Part shown: positions 27,326-37,170 of the stretch, in pieces
How the letters are laid out: every line of letters starts with the position of its first letter
Position numbering within the stretch: position 1 is the stretch's first letter
From: Archangium primigenium
GTDB taxonomy: Bacteria > Myxococcota > Myxococcia > Myxococcales > Myxococcaceae
Direction: 5' to 3'
NCBI RefSeq assembly: GCF_016904885.1
Contig: NZ_JADWYI010000001.1
Span: 496,001 to 560,000 of the forward strand
Length of the DNA: 64,000 bases
The notes under the pieces: generated by a model
Databases searched by the model: none
What the model was told of the DNA's origin: nothing
Seen by the model: only the letters and a program-made list of their open reading frames with translations
Position numbers and translations under genes: made by a program

Positions 27326-28642
27326 TCACCCGGAGTGACGGGACGCCTCGCTCTCCGCGTCCGACAGCCCGGGCAGCTCCATCTGCGCGCGGGGAGCGGC
27401 CTGGCGCCACCCCGCTCGGCTGGAGCGCCGCCGGGCAGGCCCATCCGTGGGCAACAACTCCTCCACGCCCGCCCAGCCCTCCTCGACGAGCGCCTCGAAG
27501 GATGGGCCCGTGGCCACGGCCTCGAGTCGCCGCGCCTGCCGGTCCAGCTCGCGCAGCGCCCCGAGCCGCTCGTCGTTGCCCAGCCGGGCCGCGTCCACCG
27601 CGCCGCGCAGCACCCGCAGCGTCTCGTCGTACACGTCCAGGCGCACGGGAAAGGGGTGCCGATCCTTGCCGCCCTGGGCGAGCGAGAAGCGCGCGGGATC
27701 CGTGAAGCGCGCGGGCGCGCCGTGCACCACCTCGGCCACGCTGGCCAGGGCCGCCACCGTGCGCGCGCCCACGCCCGGGGTGAGCAGGAGCTCGGCGAAG
27801 TCCCGAGGCCCCCGCTCGGCCGCCGCCGCGAGCGTGCCGTGCAACCGGCGCAGCAGCACGTCCTCGGGTCCCACGTGCGCATGGTGGGGCATCTGCAGGT
27901 GCGGCAGGGGCGGCGTGAAGGGCACGGGCCCCGCCTGGGCGGCCCGCACCTCGCGCAGCGCCCCGAGCACCACGTCCGGGCCCTCGGACACCAGCTGGAC
28001 CTGGGCGGCGCGGGCCCGGGCGGCCCGGCGATCCGTGAGGTTGAGGATGACGCCCTGCCCGGGGCCGGTGATGGCGGCGTGGGGCGCGTCCACGAAGGAC
28101 CCCAGGCCCTCGGACAACCAGTGGTAGCGCCGGGCCTGACCCCGCGTGGGGTTCATGCCCTGCTGCACCACGGCCCAGGCGTTGTCGTCGGAGAACACCA
28201 GGCTGTGCGCGTACAGCTCGAAGCCGTCCTGCACCGCGGCGCTGTCCACCCGGGCCGCGAGCCGGCTGGCGCGCAGCAACACGGGCACGTCGATGCCCAC
28301 CCGGTCACCGATGAAGCGCAGCTCCTCGGGGGCGCGGCGCGCCTGGAGCCCCTTGCCCCCGACGACGTAGAGCCCGAGCTGCCGCGCCCCGGGCCCCAGG
28401 CCCTTCTTGAGCGCGCCGAGCACCGTGGTGGTGACGCCCGAGGAGTGCCAGTCCATGCCCATGACGGCCCCGAGCGACTGGAACCAGAAGGGGTGGGCGA
28501 GCCGGCGCAGCACCTCGTGGCGGCCGTAGTGCAGCACGAGCGCCTCCACGAGCACGCGGCTCATGCGCGCCATGCGCTCGGCGAGCCAGTCCGGCACCCG
28601 GCCGGAGTGAAGGGGGAGATCCGCGCTGCCCGTCCTGTCCAT
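27326..28642 (-). CDS. DUF763 domain protein
   Basis: 438 residues. The opening MDRTGSADLPLHSGRVPDWL and the later MGMDWHSSGVTTTVLGALK and DDNAWAVVQQGMN blocks are typical of the DUF763 family, found sporadically in bacteria and archaea. A helix-hairpin-helix-like stretch (LLLTPGVGARTVAAL, about residue 290) suggests nucleic-acid contact. The C-terminal 40 residues are a basic, low-complexity tail. Biochemical function unknown. The ATG has a CTGGAG ribosome site. The gene is divergent from a glycosyltransferase with a palindrome between them. Confidence 0.8.
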   Translation of the reverse strand: MDRTGSADLPLHSGRVPDWLAERMARMSRVLVEALVLHYGRHEVLRRLAHPFWFQSLGAVMGMDWHSSGVTTTVLGALKKGLGPGARQLGLYVVGGKGLQARRAPEELRFIGDRVGIDVPVLLRASRLAARVDSAAVQDGFELYAHSLVFSDDNAWAVVQQGMNPTRGQARRYHWLSEGLGSFVDAPHAAITGPGQGVILNLTDRRAARARAAQVQLVSEGPDVVLGALREVRAAQAGPVPFTPPLPHLQMPHHAHVGPEDVLLRRLHGTLAAAAERGPRDFAELLLTPGVGARTVAALASVAEVVHGAPARFTDPARFSLAQGGKDRHPFPVRLDVYDETLRVLRGAVDAARLGNDERLGALRELDRQARRLEAVATGPSFEALVEEGWAGVEELLPTDGPARRRSSRAGWRQAAPRAQMELPGLSDAESEASRHSG

Positions 28643-28656
28643 GCGATGACTCCAGG

Positions 28657-28677
28657 AGGTGACGGCACAAGTCACCT
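28657..28677. promoter_or_regulatory. Palindrome between divergent genes
   Basis: AGGTGAC (28657-28663) and GTCACCT (28671-28677) are perfect 7-base arms with a 7-base spacer. It lies 14 bases upstream of the DUF763 start codon and about 120 bases before the glycosyltransferase. The location overlaps the DUF763 ribosome site, so it could act as an operator or an RNA hairpin. Confidence 0.35.
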
Positions 28678-28799
28678 TCCCGGGACAACCTCGGAGGCCG
28701 CCCCCGTCTTCGCTTCCCGGCCCAGGGTGTGGCTCGCCGGGACGCCGGGCATGGGGCCGACCAGCGGGCGCGGAGGGCGTGATAGAGACGCCCGTGCCC

Positions 28800-29807
28800 A
28801 TGCCGCTCGTCGTGCACCCCCACTTCCACCGGCGCCGCACCGGCGTCACGGCCCACACGGAGCTCATCGTCCCGGAGCTCGGACACCACCTGGAGACCTG
28901 GGCCGTGGGCGGCCACCTGGCGGCGAGCGTGCCGCGCCTGGCCTGGCGCGAGCTGTGGCGGCGCCTGCGCACCGAGCCGCTCGTGTGGCACGCGCACCGC
29001 AACAACGAGATGCTCGTCGGCCTGCTCTTGCGGCTGCTCGGGCGGCGGGTGCGGCTCGTCTACACGCGCCACGGCTCGGCCCGGCCCAGCGGCCTCACCC
29101 GGTGGCTGGCCGCGCGCGCCGAGCGGCTCGTCACCCTCAACGCCCAGGGCGCCGAGTGGATGGGCCTGCCCTCCACCATCGTCACCCACGGGGTGGACCT
29201 CACGCGCTTCACGCCCCCCGCGGACCGCGAGGCGGCGTGGCGGGCGCTGGGCGTGGGGGGCCAGAGGGGCGTGGGCGTGGTGGGCCGGGTGCGCCCCAAC
29301 AAGGGCCAGGGCGACTTCGTGGAGGCCATCGCCCCGCTGCTCGCGGACTTCCCCGAGTGGAAGCCGGTGCTGGTGGGACTGGCCAAGGGCCCGGACGCGG
29401 CGTGGGCCGAGCGCCTGCGCGCCTCCACGGGAGACGCCCTGGTGCTCGCGGGCGAACACGCGAACGTGGTGCCCTGGTACCAGGGGCTGAGCATCCTCGT
29501 GCACCCGTCCTACGCCGAGGCCTTCTCCATGGTGCTCGTGGAGGCCATGGCCGCGGGGTGCTGTCCGGTGGTGACCCGGCTGCCGCACGTGCCGGCCGTG
29601 GTCGAGCATGGCCGCACGGGCTTTCTCTTCGAGCCCGGGGACGTGGCCACGCTGCGCGAGCTGTTGCGCATGCTCCTGCGCGAGCCCGAGCGCGCCCTGG
29701 CCGTGGGCCGCAACGCCGCCGAGGAGGCCCGCGCGCGCTTCGGCGTGGGCCACGAGGCCCGTGCCCTGGCCCGGCTGTACGCCGAGGCCCTGGAGCTGCC
29801 GGACTAG
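28800..29807 (+). CDS. GT4-family glycosyltransferase
   Basis: 335 residues from the ATG at 28800, chosen because the GT-B N-terminal strand begins there (MPLVVHPHFHRRRTGVTAHT). The C-terminal domain has GVVGRVRPNKGQGDFVEA and the nucleotide-sugar site VHPSYAEAFSMVLVEAMAAG with the E-x7-E spacing of GT4 retaining enzymes. A TRHGS segment in the N-terminal domain suits acceptor binding. There is no membrane helix. The closest general type is a lipopolysaccharide or heptosyl/mannosyl transferase, but donor and acceptor are unknown. Its stop codon overlaps the stop of the convergent histone-like gene. Confidence 0.85.
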   Translation: MPLVVHPHFHRRRTGVTAHTELIVPELGHHLETWAVGGHLAASVPRLAWRELWRRLRTEPLVWHAHRNNEMLVGLLLRLLGRRVRLVYTRHGSARPSGLTRWLAARAERLVTLNAQGAEWMGLPSTIVTHGVDLTRFTPPADREAAWRALGVGGQRGVGVVGRVRPNKGQGDFVEAIAPLLADFPEWKPVLVGLAKGPDAAWAERLRASTGDALVLAGEHANVVPWYQGLSILVHPSYAEAFSMVLVEAMAAGCCPVVTRLPHVPAVVEHGRTGFLFEPGDVATLRELLRMLLREPERALAVGRNAAEEARARFGVGHEARALARLYAEALELPD

Positions 29808-30202
29808 GTCGTCGCGGCGGGCGTGGACGTCTCGGCCGCCGAGGACGCGGTGCTCGTCTTCTTCGCGCGCGAGGAGGTGCGCGGGCTCTTCTTGCGCGAC
29901 GTCGTCTTGCGCGCCGTGGCCGTCTTGCGGCCCGTCTTTCCGCTCGTGGAGGCGGCGCGGCGGGCCTTGCCACCCGTGGCGCGCTTGGCGCGGGCCGGCT
30001 GGGCGCGCTTGGCGCGGGTCGTCGTCTTGCTCGCCGTCTTCTTGGCGGCGGCCTTGGCCTGGCCCGCCTTGCGGCGCACGGTGGAGGCGGCCTTGGCCAC
30101 GCGCTTGCGGGCGCCCGTCACGGCGCGCTTGGCGCGCGTGCGCGCGGACGTCTGGGCCTTGGAGGACTTGCTGCGGGGACTGCCGGAAGCACGCGGGGCC
30201 AT
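29804..30202 (-). CDS. Histone-H1-like basic protein
   Basis: 132 residues from the ATG at 30202. The sequence is almost entirely Lys, Arg, Ala, Ser and Thr with irregular KRA/KKTA/RKT units (KAAAKKTASKTTTRAKRAQ), like the C-terminal tail of histone H1 and bacterial nucleoid proteins such as HctB/AlgP. It should be disordered and bind DNA or RNA by charge. Codons are drawn mostly from one or two choices, giving strong base repeats. The stop shares the CTAG at 29804-29807 with the opposite glycosyltransferase. Confidence 0.75.
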   Translation of the reverse strand: MAPRASGSPRSKSSKAQTSARTRAKRAVTGARKRVAKAASTVRRKAGQAKAAAKKTASKTTTRAKRAQPARAKRATGGKARRAASTSGKTGRKTATARKTTSRKKSPRTSSRAKKTSTASSAAETSTPAATT

Positions 30203-30383
30203 TCGTTCCACTCCTGGGGTTGGCTGACGGACTGGAAGCAACATGGGGATGGCGTTTTCCAGACGCTCGAAGCGTCGAGGATTCCAAGAGGACGACCGTT
30301 GAACAGTCGTCGCTCGCGAAGCCCTTGAACCGCACGAGCGTCCGTCCGCGGACACTCCTCTGACCCTGGACGCCCGGAAGGCG

Positions 30384-32084
30384 TCAAGCCGCGGACTGCG
30401 TGGAGTCCCCCGTGGAGCCCTCCGCCACGCGCAGGGTGATGAAGAAGCACGTGCCCTGGCCCGGCTCGCTCTCCACGCGGATGTCGCCGCCCAGCGCGGT
30501 GATGATGCGGTGGCACACCGACAGCCCCAGCCCCGTGCCCATGCCCACCGGCTTGGTGGTGAAGAACGGGTCGAAGATGCGCCGCAGGTGCTCGGCGGGG
30601 ATGCCGGCCCCGGTGTCGCGCACCGCCACCGTCACCTGGTCGGGCGCCGACAGCCGCGCGTCCACGCGGATTTCGTTCTCCTGCGCCCGGCCGGGCGGGA
30701 TGGCGTGCGCCGCGTTGATGAAGAGGTTGAGGAAGACCTGGCCCAGGCGCGCGGCGTTGGCGTGCACCGGCGGCACGCCCTCGCACGCCTCCACCACCCG
30801 CGCCCGATCCCTCGTCTCGTGCCGCGCCATCTTCGCCGAGGAGCGCACCACCGCCGCCACGTCCACCGGGCCCAGCGCCACGTCGTCCGGGCGCGAGAGC
30901 GTCTTCAAGTCCTGCACGATGAGGCGCACGCGCTCGGCGCCCTCGCTCGCCTCGGACAGCGCGGCGAGCATCTCCTGGCGCCCCTGCTCGTCCGCCACGC
31001 CCGTGAGCTCGGCGAGCTCCTGGTGCACGTAGCGCAGGTTGCTCAGGATGTAGGCCAGGGGGTTGTTGATTTCGTGGCCCACGCCCGCCGCGAGCCGCCC
31101 CACCGAGGCGAGCCGGTCCGCGGACAGGAGCTGCTCCTGGGTGGACTGGAGCTGTTGCAGGCTGTCGCGCAGCCGCAGGTTGGCCTCGCCGAGCTCCGCG
31201 GTGCGCTGGCGCACCGTGTCCTCCAGCAGCGCGTGGTAGCGCGCCGCCTCGCGCTCGCTGGCCTCGGCCTCCGCGCGGCTCAGCCGCTGCTTCTCCTCCA
31301 GGGACTCGCGCAGCTCGCGCGCCATGCGGTCCACCGCCGCGCCGAGCGTGCCCAGCTCGTCGCGCGACGCCACGTGGGTGTGCACGTCGAAGTCCCCGTG
31401 CCCGATGCGCTCGGCCGCGTGGATGAGCCCCTGCAGCGAGGAGCGCAAGGGGGTGAGGATGGCCATGGCCAGCAGCATCACCAGCCCCAGGCACAGCACC
31501 GGAAAGCACAGCGCCACCCACTCCACCACGTACACGGACACGTCCAGCAGCTGCTGCAGCGCCTCCAGCTCGAAGCGCTTCTCGTCCTGCACCTCCTGGA
31601 TGCGCTGGCCCACCGTCTGCTCGAACTCCGCGTACAAGAGCCACTCCACGTTGGGGGCGATGGACACGTGGGGGTGCAGCTCGTGCACCCGGCGCTCGGC
31701 CAGCGACGACCAGCGCAGGAGCGCGGCGCGGACCTCCCGGTGCTCGCGGCGCGTCTGCTCCTGGTTCTCGGTCTCCAGGGCACCGGCGCCCTCGCGCGCG
31801 AAGCTGTCGGCCAGCCGCGCCATCTCCGCGTCCACCTGACGCGCCAGCTCCTCGGGGACCCGCCGGGTGTCCGTCTGGGACTGGCGCGCCTGGGCGAGCT
31901 GGTTGAGGAAGGGCCAGGCGAGCGCGTGCAGGCGCTGGTAGCTGTCGATCTGCTCCTGCAGGGCCATGAGCTGCTGGCGCTGGCGCTGGCCGTGGTGGGC
32001 CAGACCGAAGAGGAGCAGCCCCATGACGCACACGAGCACGACGGCGACCGCCGCGAACCACAGCACCTTGGCGCGAATCGTCAT
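30384..32084 (-). CDS. HAMP-domain sensor histidine kinase
   Basis: 566 residues. Membrane helices at 7-29 and 185-210 flank a helical periplasmic sensor rich in Glu/Arg, followed by HAMP (about 210-262), a coiled coil (262-325), HisKA with H337 (LAAGVGHEINNPLAYIL) and an ATPase domain with FINAAHAIP, VRDTGAGIPAEHLRRIFDPF and GMGTGLGLSV. The sensor resembles the four-helix-bundle type of chemoreceptors. No response regulator gene is adjacent, so the partner is elsewhere. The signal is unknown. Confidence 0.85.
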   Translation of the reverse strand: MTIRAKVLWFAAVAVVLVCVMGLLLFGLAHHGQRQRQQLMALQEQIDSYQRLHALAWPFLNQLAQARQSQTDTRRVPEELARQVDAEMARLADSFAREGAGALETENQEQTRREHREVRAALLRWSSLAERRVHELHPHVSIAPNVEWLLYAEFEQTVGQRIQEVQDEKRFELEALQQLLDVSVYVVEWVALCFPVLCLGLVMLLAMAILTPLRSSLQGLIHAAERIGHGDFDVHTHVASRDELGTLGAAVDRMARELRESLEEKQRLSRAEAEASEREAARYHALLEDTVRQRTAELGEANLRLRDSLQQLQSTQEQLLSADRLASVGRLAAGVGHEINNPLAYILSNLRYVHQELAELTGVADEQGRQEMLAALSEASEGAERVRLIVQDLKTLSRPDDVALGPVDVAAVVRSSAKMARHETRDRARVVEACEGVPPVHANAARLGQVFLNLFINAAHAIPPGRAQENEIRVDARLSAPDQVTVAVRDTGAGIPAEHLRRIFDPFFTTKPVGMGTGLGLSVCHRIITALGGDIRVESEPGQGTCFFITLRVAEGSTGDSTQSAA

Positions 32085-32176
32085 GGGCCCGGACCTGGGA
32101 TGGCGACCTCCGACACGGCCGCCATGGTGGCATGGAGGGCACCGGGGGCGCGAGGGGGAGTCCCCCGCCGCCTGTC

Positions 32177-32893
32177 CTACCTCCGGGCGGCCACCACCCG
32201 CGCGCGCAGCCGCTCGTAGAGCGCCACCACCAACCGCAGCTCGGCCGCCGTGCGCCGCGCGATGGCCGCATGCTCGCCCCGCTCGTACAGCTCCCAGACG
32301 CTCTTGCTCGAGCCCTTGTGCTCACGCAAGCCCAGCCGCCCGGCCAGCTCCCGGGTCGTCTTGGGATAGAGGTGGGGCTCCTCGGGAAAGAGGAAGCCCG
32401 CCTCGTTGGACAGGTCGATGGGCCGGGCCTTGAAGTACAGCTCGAAGAGCTCCGCGGGGCTCGCCAGCGCGTGGTGCAGCGAGCGGCAGTAGAGCGCCGG
32501 CAGGTCGAAGCGGGCGATGCCCGCCCCGCACACCACCAGGTCCACCACGGGCTTTCCCAGGATCCGGGCGTTCTCCTCGCGCTGTCGGGTCCACTCCAGC
32601 TCGAAGCGCTCGCGGATGGCCTCCAGCAGGGCCCGCTCCGAGCCCAGGTCCCAGAGCCACAGCCCCTGCACCTCCAGGGCGTCCAGGGACTCCAGCGCCT
32701 CCCCCGGAGCCTCCCCCGGAGCTTCCCCCGGAGCCTCCAGCGCGGACCCGGACGGGGGCGCCGTGAAGCGCCGCGAGAGGAAGCACCCGCCCAGCAGCGG
32801 ATGCCCGGGCCGCGCCGGGTTGATGATGAGCGAGCCCCGGCTGGCGTCGCGCTCGTGGGGAGGCGCGTAGGCCTCCAGATCGAAGAAGAGCAT
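32177..32893 (-). CDS. Probable DEDD-type 3'-5' exonuclease-like protein
   Basis: 238 residues from the ATG at 32893 (AGGAGG upstream). The opening MLFFDLEAY gives the D-x-E pair of exonuclease motif I; VVCGAGIARFDLPAL around residue 135 fits motif II with the Asp; a C-terminal ARRTAAELRLVVALYERL helix resembles motif III, but Glu stands where Asp is expected. Activity is therefore uncertain. An APGE repeat (about 55-68) encoded by a 12-base tandem repeat sits between strands. It may alternatively be a non-catalytic RNase H-fold protein. Confidence 0.5.
   Translation of the reverse strand: MLFFDLEAYAPPHERDASRGSLIINPARPGHPLLGGCFLSRRFTAPPSGSALEAPGEAPGEAPGEALESLDALEVQGLWLWDLGSERALLEAIRERFELEWTRQREENARILGKPVVDLVVCGAGIARFDLPALYCRSLHHALASPAELFELYFKARPIDLSNEAGFLFPEEPHLYPKTTRELAGRLGLREHKGSSKSVWELYERGEHAAIARRTAAELRLVVALYERLRARVVAARR
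32698..32733 (-). repeat. 12-base tandem repeat inside the exonuclease-like gene
   Basis: Three units of CCTCCCCCGGAG (the third has CTT) encode APGE repeats in frame. Because the unit is a multiple of three, expansion or contraction would not shift the frame, so the linker length may vary among strains. Confidence 0.7.
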
Positions 32894-33057
32894 GGGGGGT
32901 GACACCTCCTGCCCCCAGCATCGCATGTGCCCGCTGATCAACGTTGGGTCCCCGGGCTGTGTTCATGAGTGGCCCCTGGCGCGCGAAGCCCGGCGCTCCG
33001 GGGGGCCTGGCCGGGCGAAACGTGCTCCTATCGGCGATCCGCCCAGGAGTGCCCCGC

Positions 33058-33921
33058 ATGCCCTCTCGTCCCCAGACATGGTGCGCCGCGCTGGCCGCCG
33101 CCCTGCTCCTCCTCGCCACGACCGCCGAGGCCCGCTTCGGCAAGGGCGGCTCCCGGGGCCGGAGCTCGAGCAGCCGTGGCTCGGGCGCCAAGCGGGGAAG
33201 CAGTCACGGCGCGTCGGCGGTGGGCTCCAAGCGGAGTGACTCCGGAAGCGACACCCCGCGCGCGAGGCCCTCGCGCGGGCCGGGACGCACGCGCTACTCG
33301 CCGGCGGCCTCCGTGGTGGTGGTGGCCGGAGGCGGCGGCGTCGCGGTGGCCTATCGGCCCTACAGCCCCTCGGAGTTCTTCGTCGAGGACCCGCCCGGGC
33401 CCGAGAAGCTGGTGCGCCTGGGGCTGGAGGCCCAGACGGCGCGGCGAGGCGGGGGCCTGGGCCTGCACTTCGCGCTGGAGGAGGAGCGCGTGGGTGTGTC
33501 CACGCGCCTGAACACGCTGTCGCTGCGCCCCCAGGAGGAGGACGGGAGCGAACGTGCCCGGCTGTTCTTGGGCGGGGCGAACCTGACGTTCGCCGCGGCG
33601 GTGAGCCACAAGGGGCGGCTGCGCCTGGAGACGGGCGTGGCGGTGACGCGTGTGCCGGGCGTCACCTTCGTGGGCCCCAGCCTGGGGATGAGCTTCGAGC
33701 GCTGCCTCTTGGGGGAGCTGGACCTGGAGGGCAGCGCGCAGTGGGTGCCCCTGCCCCACCTTCAGCTGGAGGGGCAGATGGGTCTGTCCCTGCACCTGGG
33801 GCCGCTCTTGCTGCGCGCGGGCTGGCGCGGGCTGCTGCTCGACGATCGCGGGCGCATGGAGGGAGTGACGCTCAAGCAGCGGGTGGGCGGACCCTACACC
33901 GGGGTGGGCCTGGCCTTCTGA
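33058..33921 (+). CDS. Probable outer-membrane protein with basic Ser/Gly-rich N-terminal region
   Basis: 287 residues from the ATG at 33058 (CAGGAG upstream). The signal peptide is cleaved near residue 25 (LLATTAEA). Residues 26-85 are a disordered Gly/Ser/Arg-rich segment (GRSSSSRGSGAKRGSSHG). From about 115 the sequence alternates polar and apolar residues in strands (GGGLGLHFAL, VGVSTRLNTLSL, GRLRLETGVAV, LQLEGQMGLSLHLG) and ends in GVGLAF, with the C-terminal phenylalanine typical of BAM-inserted barrels. No family recognised. Confidence 0.6.
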   Translation: MPSRPQTWCAALAAALLLLATTAEARFGKGGSRGRSSSSRGSGAKRGSSHGASAVGSKRSDSGSDTPRARPSRGPGRTRYSPAASVVVVAGGGGVAVAYRPYSPSEFFVEDPPGPEKLVRLGLEAQTARRGGGLGLHFALEEERVGVSTRLNTLSLRPQEEDGSERARLFLGGANLTFAAAVSHKGRLRLETGVAVTRVPGVTFVGPSLGMSFERCLLGELDLEGSAQWVPLPHLQLEGQMGLSLHLGPLLLRAGWRGLLLDDRGRMEGVTLKQRVGGPYTGVGLAF

Positions 33922-33930
33922 CGGCGCCCC

Positions 33931-34362
33931 TCAGGGCGTCTCGCGCGAGCGCCGGGACAGGCGCCGCGAGGGCCGGTGGGTGACGCGCGACAGGGCATGG
34001 GCCATGGAGCCCAGGAGCGAGAGCTGACGCGGCGAGAGCCGGCGGGTCACGCGCAGGAGCCGGCGCAGTCCGGGCGGCTCGGTCTCGCCCGCGGCCGGGT
34101 GGGGCACGAGCCCCAGGGCGGGCCGCGCGGAGGAGAAGCCCAGCAGCGCGTTGGCATCGAGTGCCAGGGCCTGACACAGGCGCATCAGGGTGGGGACGCT
34201 GGGCAGCATGTTGCCGCGCTCGACCCGGCCGTACACCTCGGTGGCGACGCCCACCCGCTCGGCGACCTCTTCCTGGGTGAGGCTCAGGCGGGTGCGCGCC
34301 TCACGGGCCACCCGTCCGAGGTACACGGCGAGCTGGGCTTGCGTTCGATGAACCTGGGGCAT
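33931..34362 (-). CDS. XRE-family helix-turn-helix regulator
   Basis: 143 residues. A Cro/CI-type DNA-binding domain spans about 10-70: LGRVAREARTRLSLTQEEVA, then ERVGVATEVYGRVERG as the recognition helix region, and LPSVPTLMRLCQALALDANALLGF. The remaining 70 residues are basic and probably helical or disordered, without a ligand domain. It is convergent with the outer-membrane-like gene (9 bases apart). Targets unknown. Confidence 0.85.
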   Translation of the reverse strand: MPQVHRTQAQLAVYLGRVAREARTRLSLTQEEVAERVGVATEVYGRVERGNMLPSVPTLMRLCQALALDANALLGFSSARPALGLVPHPAAGETEPPGLRRLLRVTRRLSPRQLSLLGSMAHALSRVTHRPSRRLSRRSRETP

Positions 34363-34483
34363 GGGTCCGGTCCCCGACGGGTAGCACAGGCCCCCTGGAA
34401 AGGAAAGCGGCACGCTACCGGGAAGGTCAACCGCCACGCGGGCCGGGCACCCGACGTTCGAGGTCGGGCCCGGCCGCGGGCCC

Positions 34484-36121
<1,638 letters not shown>

Positions 36122-36342
36122 CGGTGCGCCTCGCGGGAGGGGAGTCCGCTCCCGATGCTAGCGGGCGCGCCCCGCGGCGGTGGCCCCTCCTCGCATGACA
36201 CACCCGGTCATCCCGGCGCGCGGCGCGGCGGCGCCGTGCGGTTGCGGGCCGCAACGGCTCTCAATGCCTCTCACCCAAGAAGACAAGTGTGAAAGGAAGG
36301 GATTCCAGGCCGCTCCAAGGACAGACAGGCGAGCGAAAAGTG

Positions 36343-36870
36343 TCAGCCGTTGAAACGCAGCACGTAGGCCTCGAGGGACACCGTGGGCAGGACGAGGTCC
36401 CCGGCGGGCTCCCGCACGAAGCCGCGGCGCTCGTACATGCGCCCCACACCCACCACCCCCTGACGCACATGCAGGCAGATGGCGGGCACGCGCCACTCCT
36501 CGCGGGCGATCCGCTCGGCGGCCTCCAGGAGGGGCCGGGACAGGCCCTGGCCGTGGAATTCCACCGCCGTGGCGAGCTGCCGCAGATCCGCCGCGCCGGG
36601 AATCCACGCCTCGGAGCCCGGCGCGCCCGGGGGCCACAGGGACACCGTGCCCACCACGCGCCCGGCCCGCTCGGCCACCAGCACCCGGCCCACGGCGCGC
36701 CGGCGCGCCACGTCCCGCAGGTCGCGCCGGCGGGCCTCGTCGTAGCGCACCTCGGGCATCTTCTGGGCGTACTGGGCGAGGAAGGCCTCCACCAGCAGTT
36801 CGCCAATCGCGGCGTCGTCCTCGGCGCGCGCCTCCCGGACGACGACATCCTCCCACGCGGACATGCTCAT
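36343..36870 (-). CDS. GNAT-family N-acetyltransferase
   Basis: 175 residues from the ATG at 36870. It has the GNAT fold landmarks: an opening VVVREARAEDDAAIGELLVEA strand-helix, GRVLVAERAGRVVGTVSLW, then the acetyl-CoA region around FHGQGLSRPLLEAAERIA (a shortened Q/R-x-x-G-x-G/A loop) and GRMYERRGFVRE near the C-terminus. The long loop before the CoA site (PGAPGSEAWIPGAADLRQLA) is typical of relatives. The substrate is unknown. Confidence 0.75.
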   Translation of the reverse strand: MSMSAWEDVVVREARAEDDAAIGELLVEAFLAQYAQKMPEVRYDEARRRDLRDVARRRAVGRVLVAERAGRVVGTVSLWPPGAPGSEAWIPGAADLRQLATAVEFHGQGLSRPLLEAAERIAREEWRVPAICLHVRQGVVGVGRMYERRGFVREPAGDLVLPTVSLEAYVLRFNG

Positions 36871-37170
36871 GGCCGGGCCTCTAGCACGAACCCGCCCGCT
36901 CGCTCGCCGAGGACCCATGAGGTCCTGCGCCGAGGACACGCTCCCTACAGGCAGGTCCGATGTGGGCCTCGGGCCTTCTTCCCTCGGAGCACTTCAGTCG
37001 GGGGAGAGGAATCCAGGGATGGTTGACGGCTTTCAGCTCAACCCTTTACGCTGTCCGGCGCGGACTCCGGAGGCCGCAAGCTCTGAACAGTTGGGCGTCC
37101 GCGGCTTCTAGTCAGCGTCTGGGTCTCGTATCATCTGGACCCTCGGTACCAACTCCAAACAGGCTCTCGA
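36871..37170. other. 300-base intergenic region before the EPS locus
   Basis: Divergent region between the GNAT gene and epsZ. It holds a possible epsZ promoter (see 37023), a duplicated GCCGAGGAC near 36907 and 36931, and otherwise no recognisable site. The less GC-rich stretch at 37085-37165 would be the epsZ leader. Confidence 0.4.
37023..37052 (+). promoter_or_regulatory. Possible sigma-70-type promoter of epsZ
   Basis: TTGACG (37023-37028), an 18-base spacer and TACGCT (37047-37052) approximate a housekeeping promoter, placing the start about 110 bases upstream of epsZ. The -10 core TTTACGCTGTC matches the one proposed before the oxygenase operon at 9773. Confidence 0.35.

Noticed and set aside
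25172-30328. A 1,718-codon plus-strand frame running opposite several genes
   Set aside because: It crosses the intergenic gaps and opposite strands of the kinase and DUF763 genes, and shows only low-complexity composition; a shadow of third-position GC bias.
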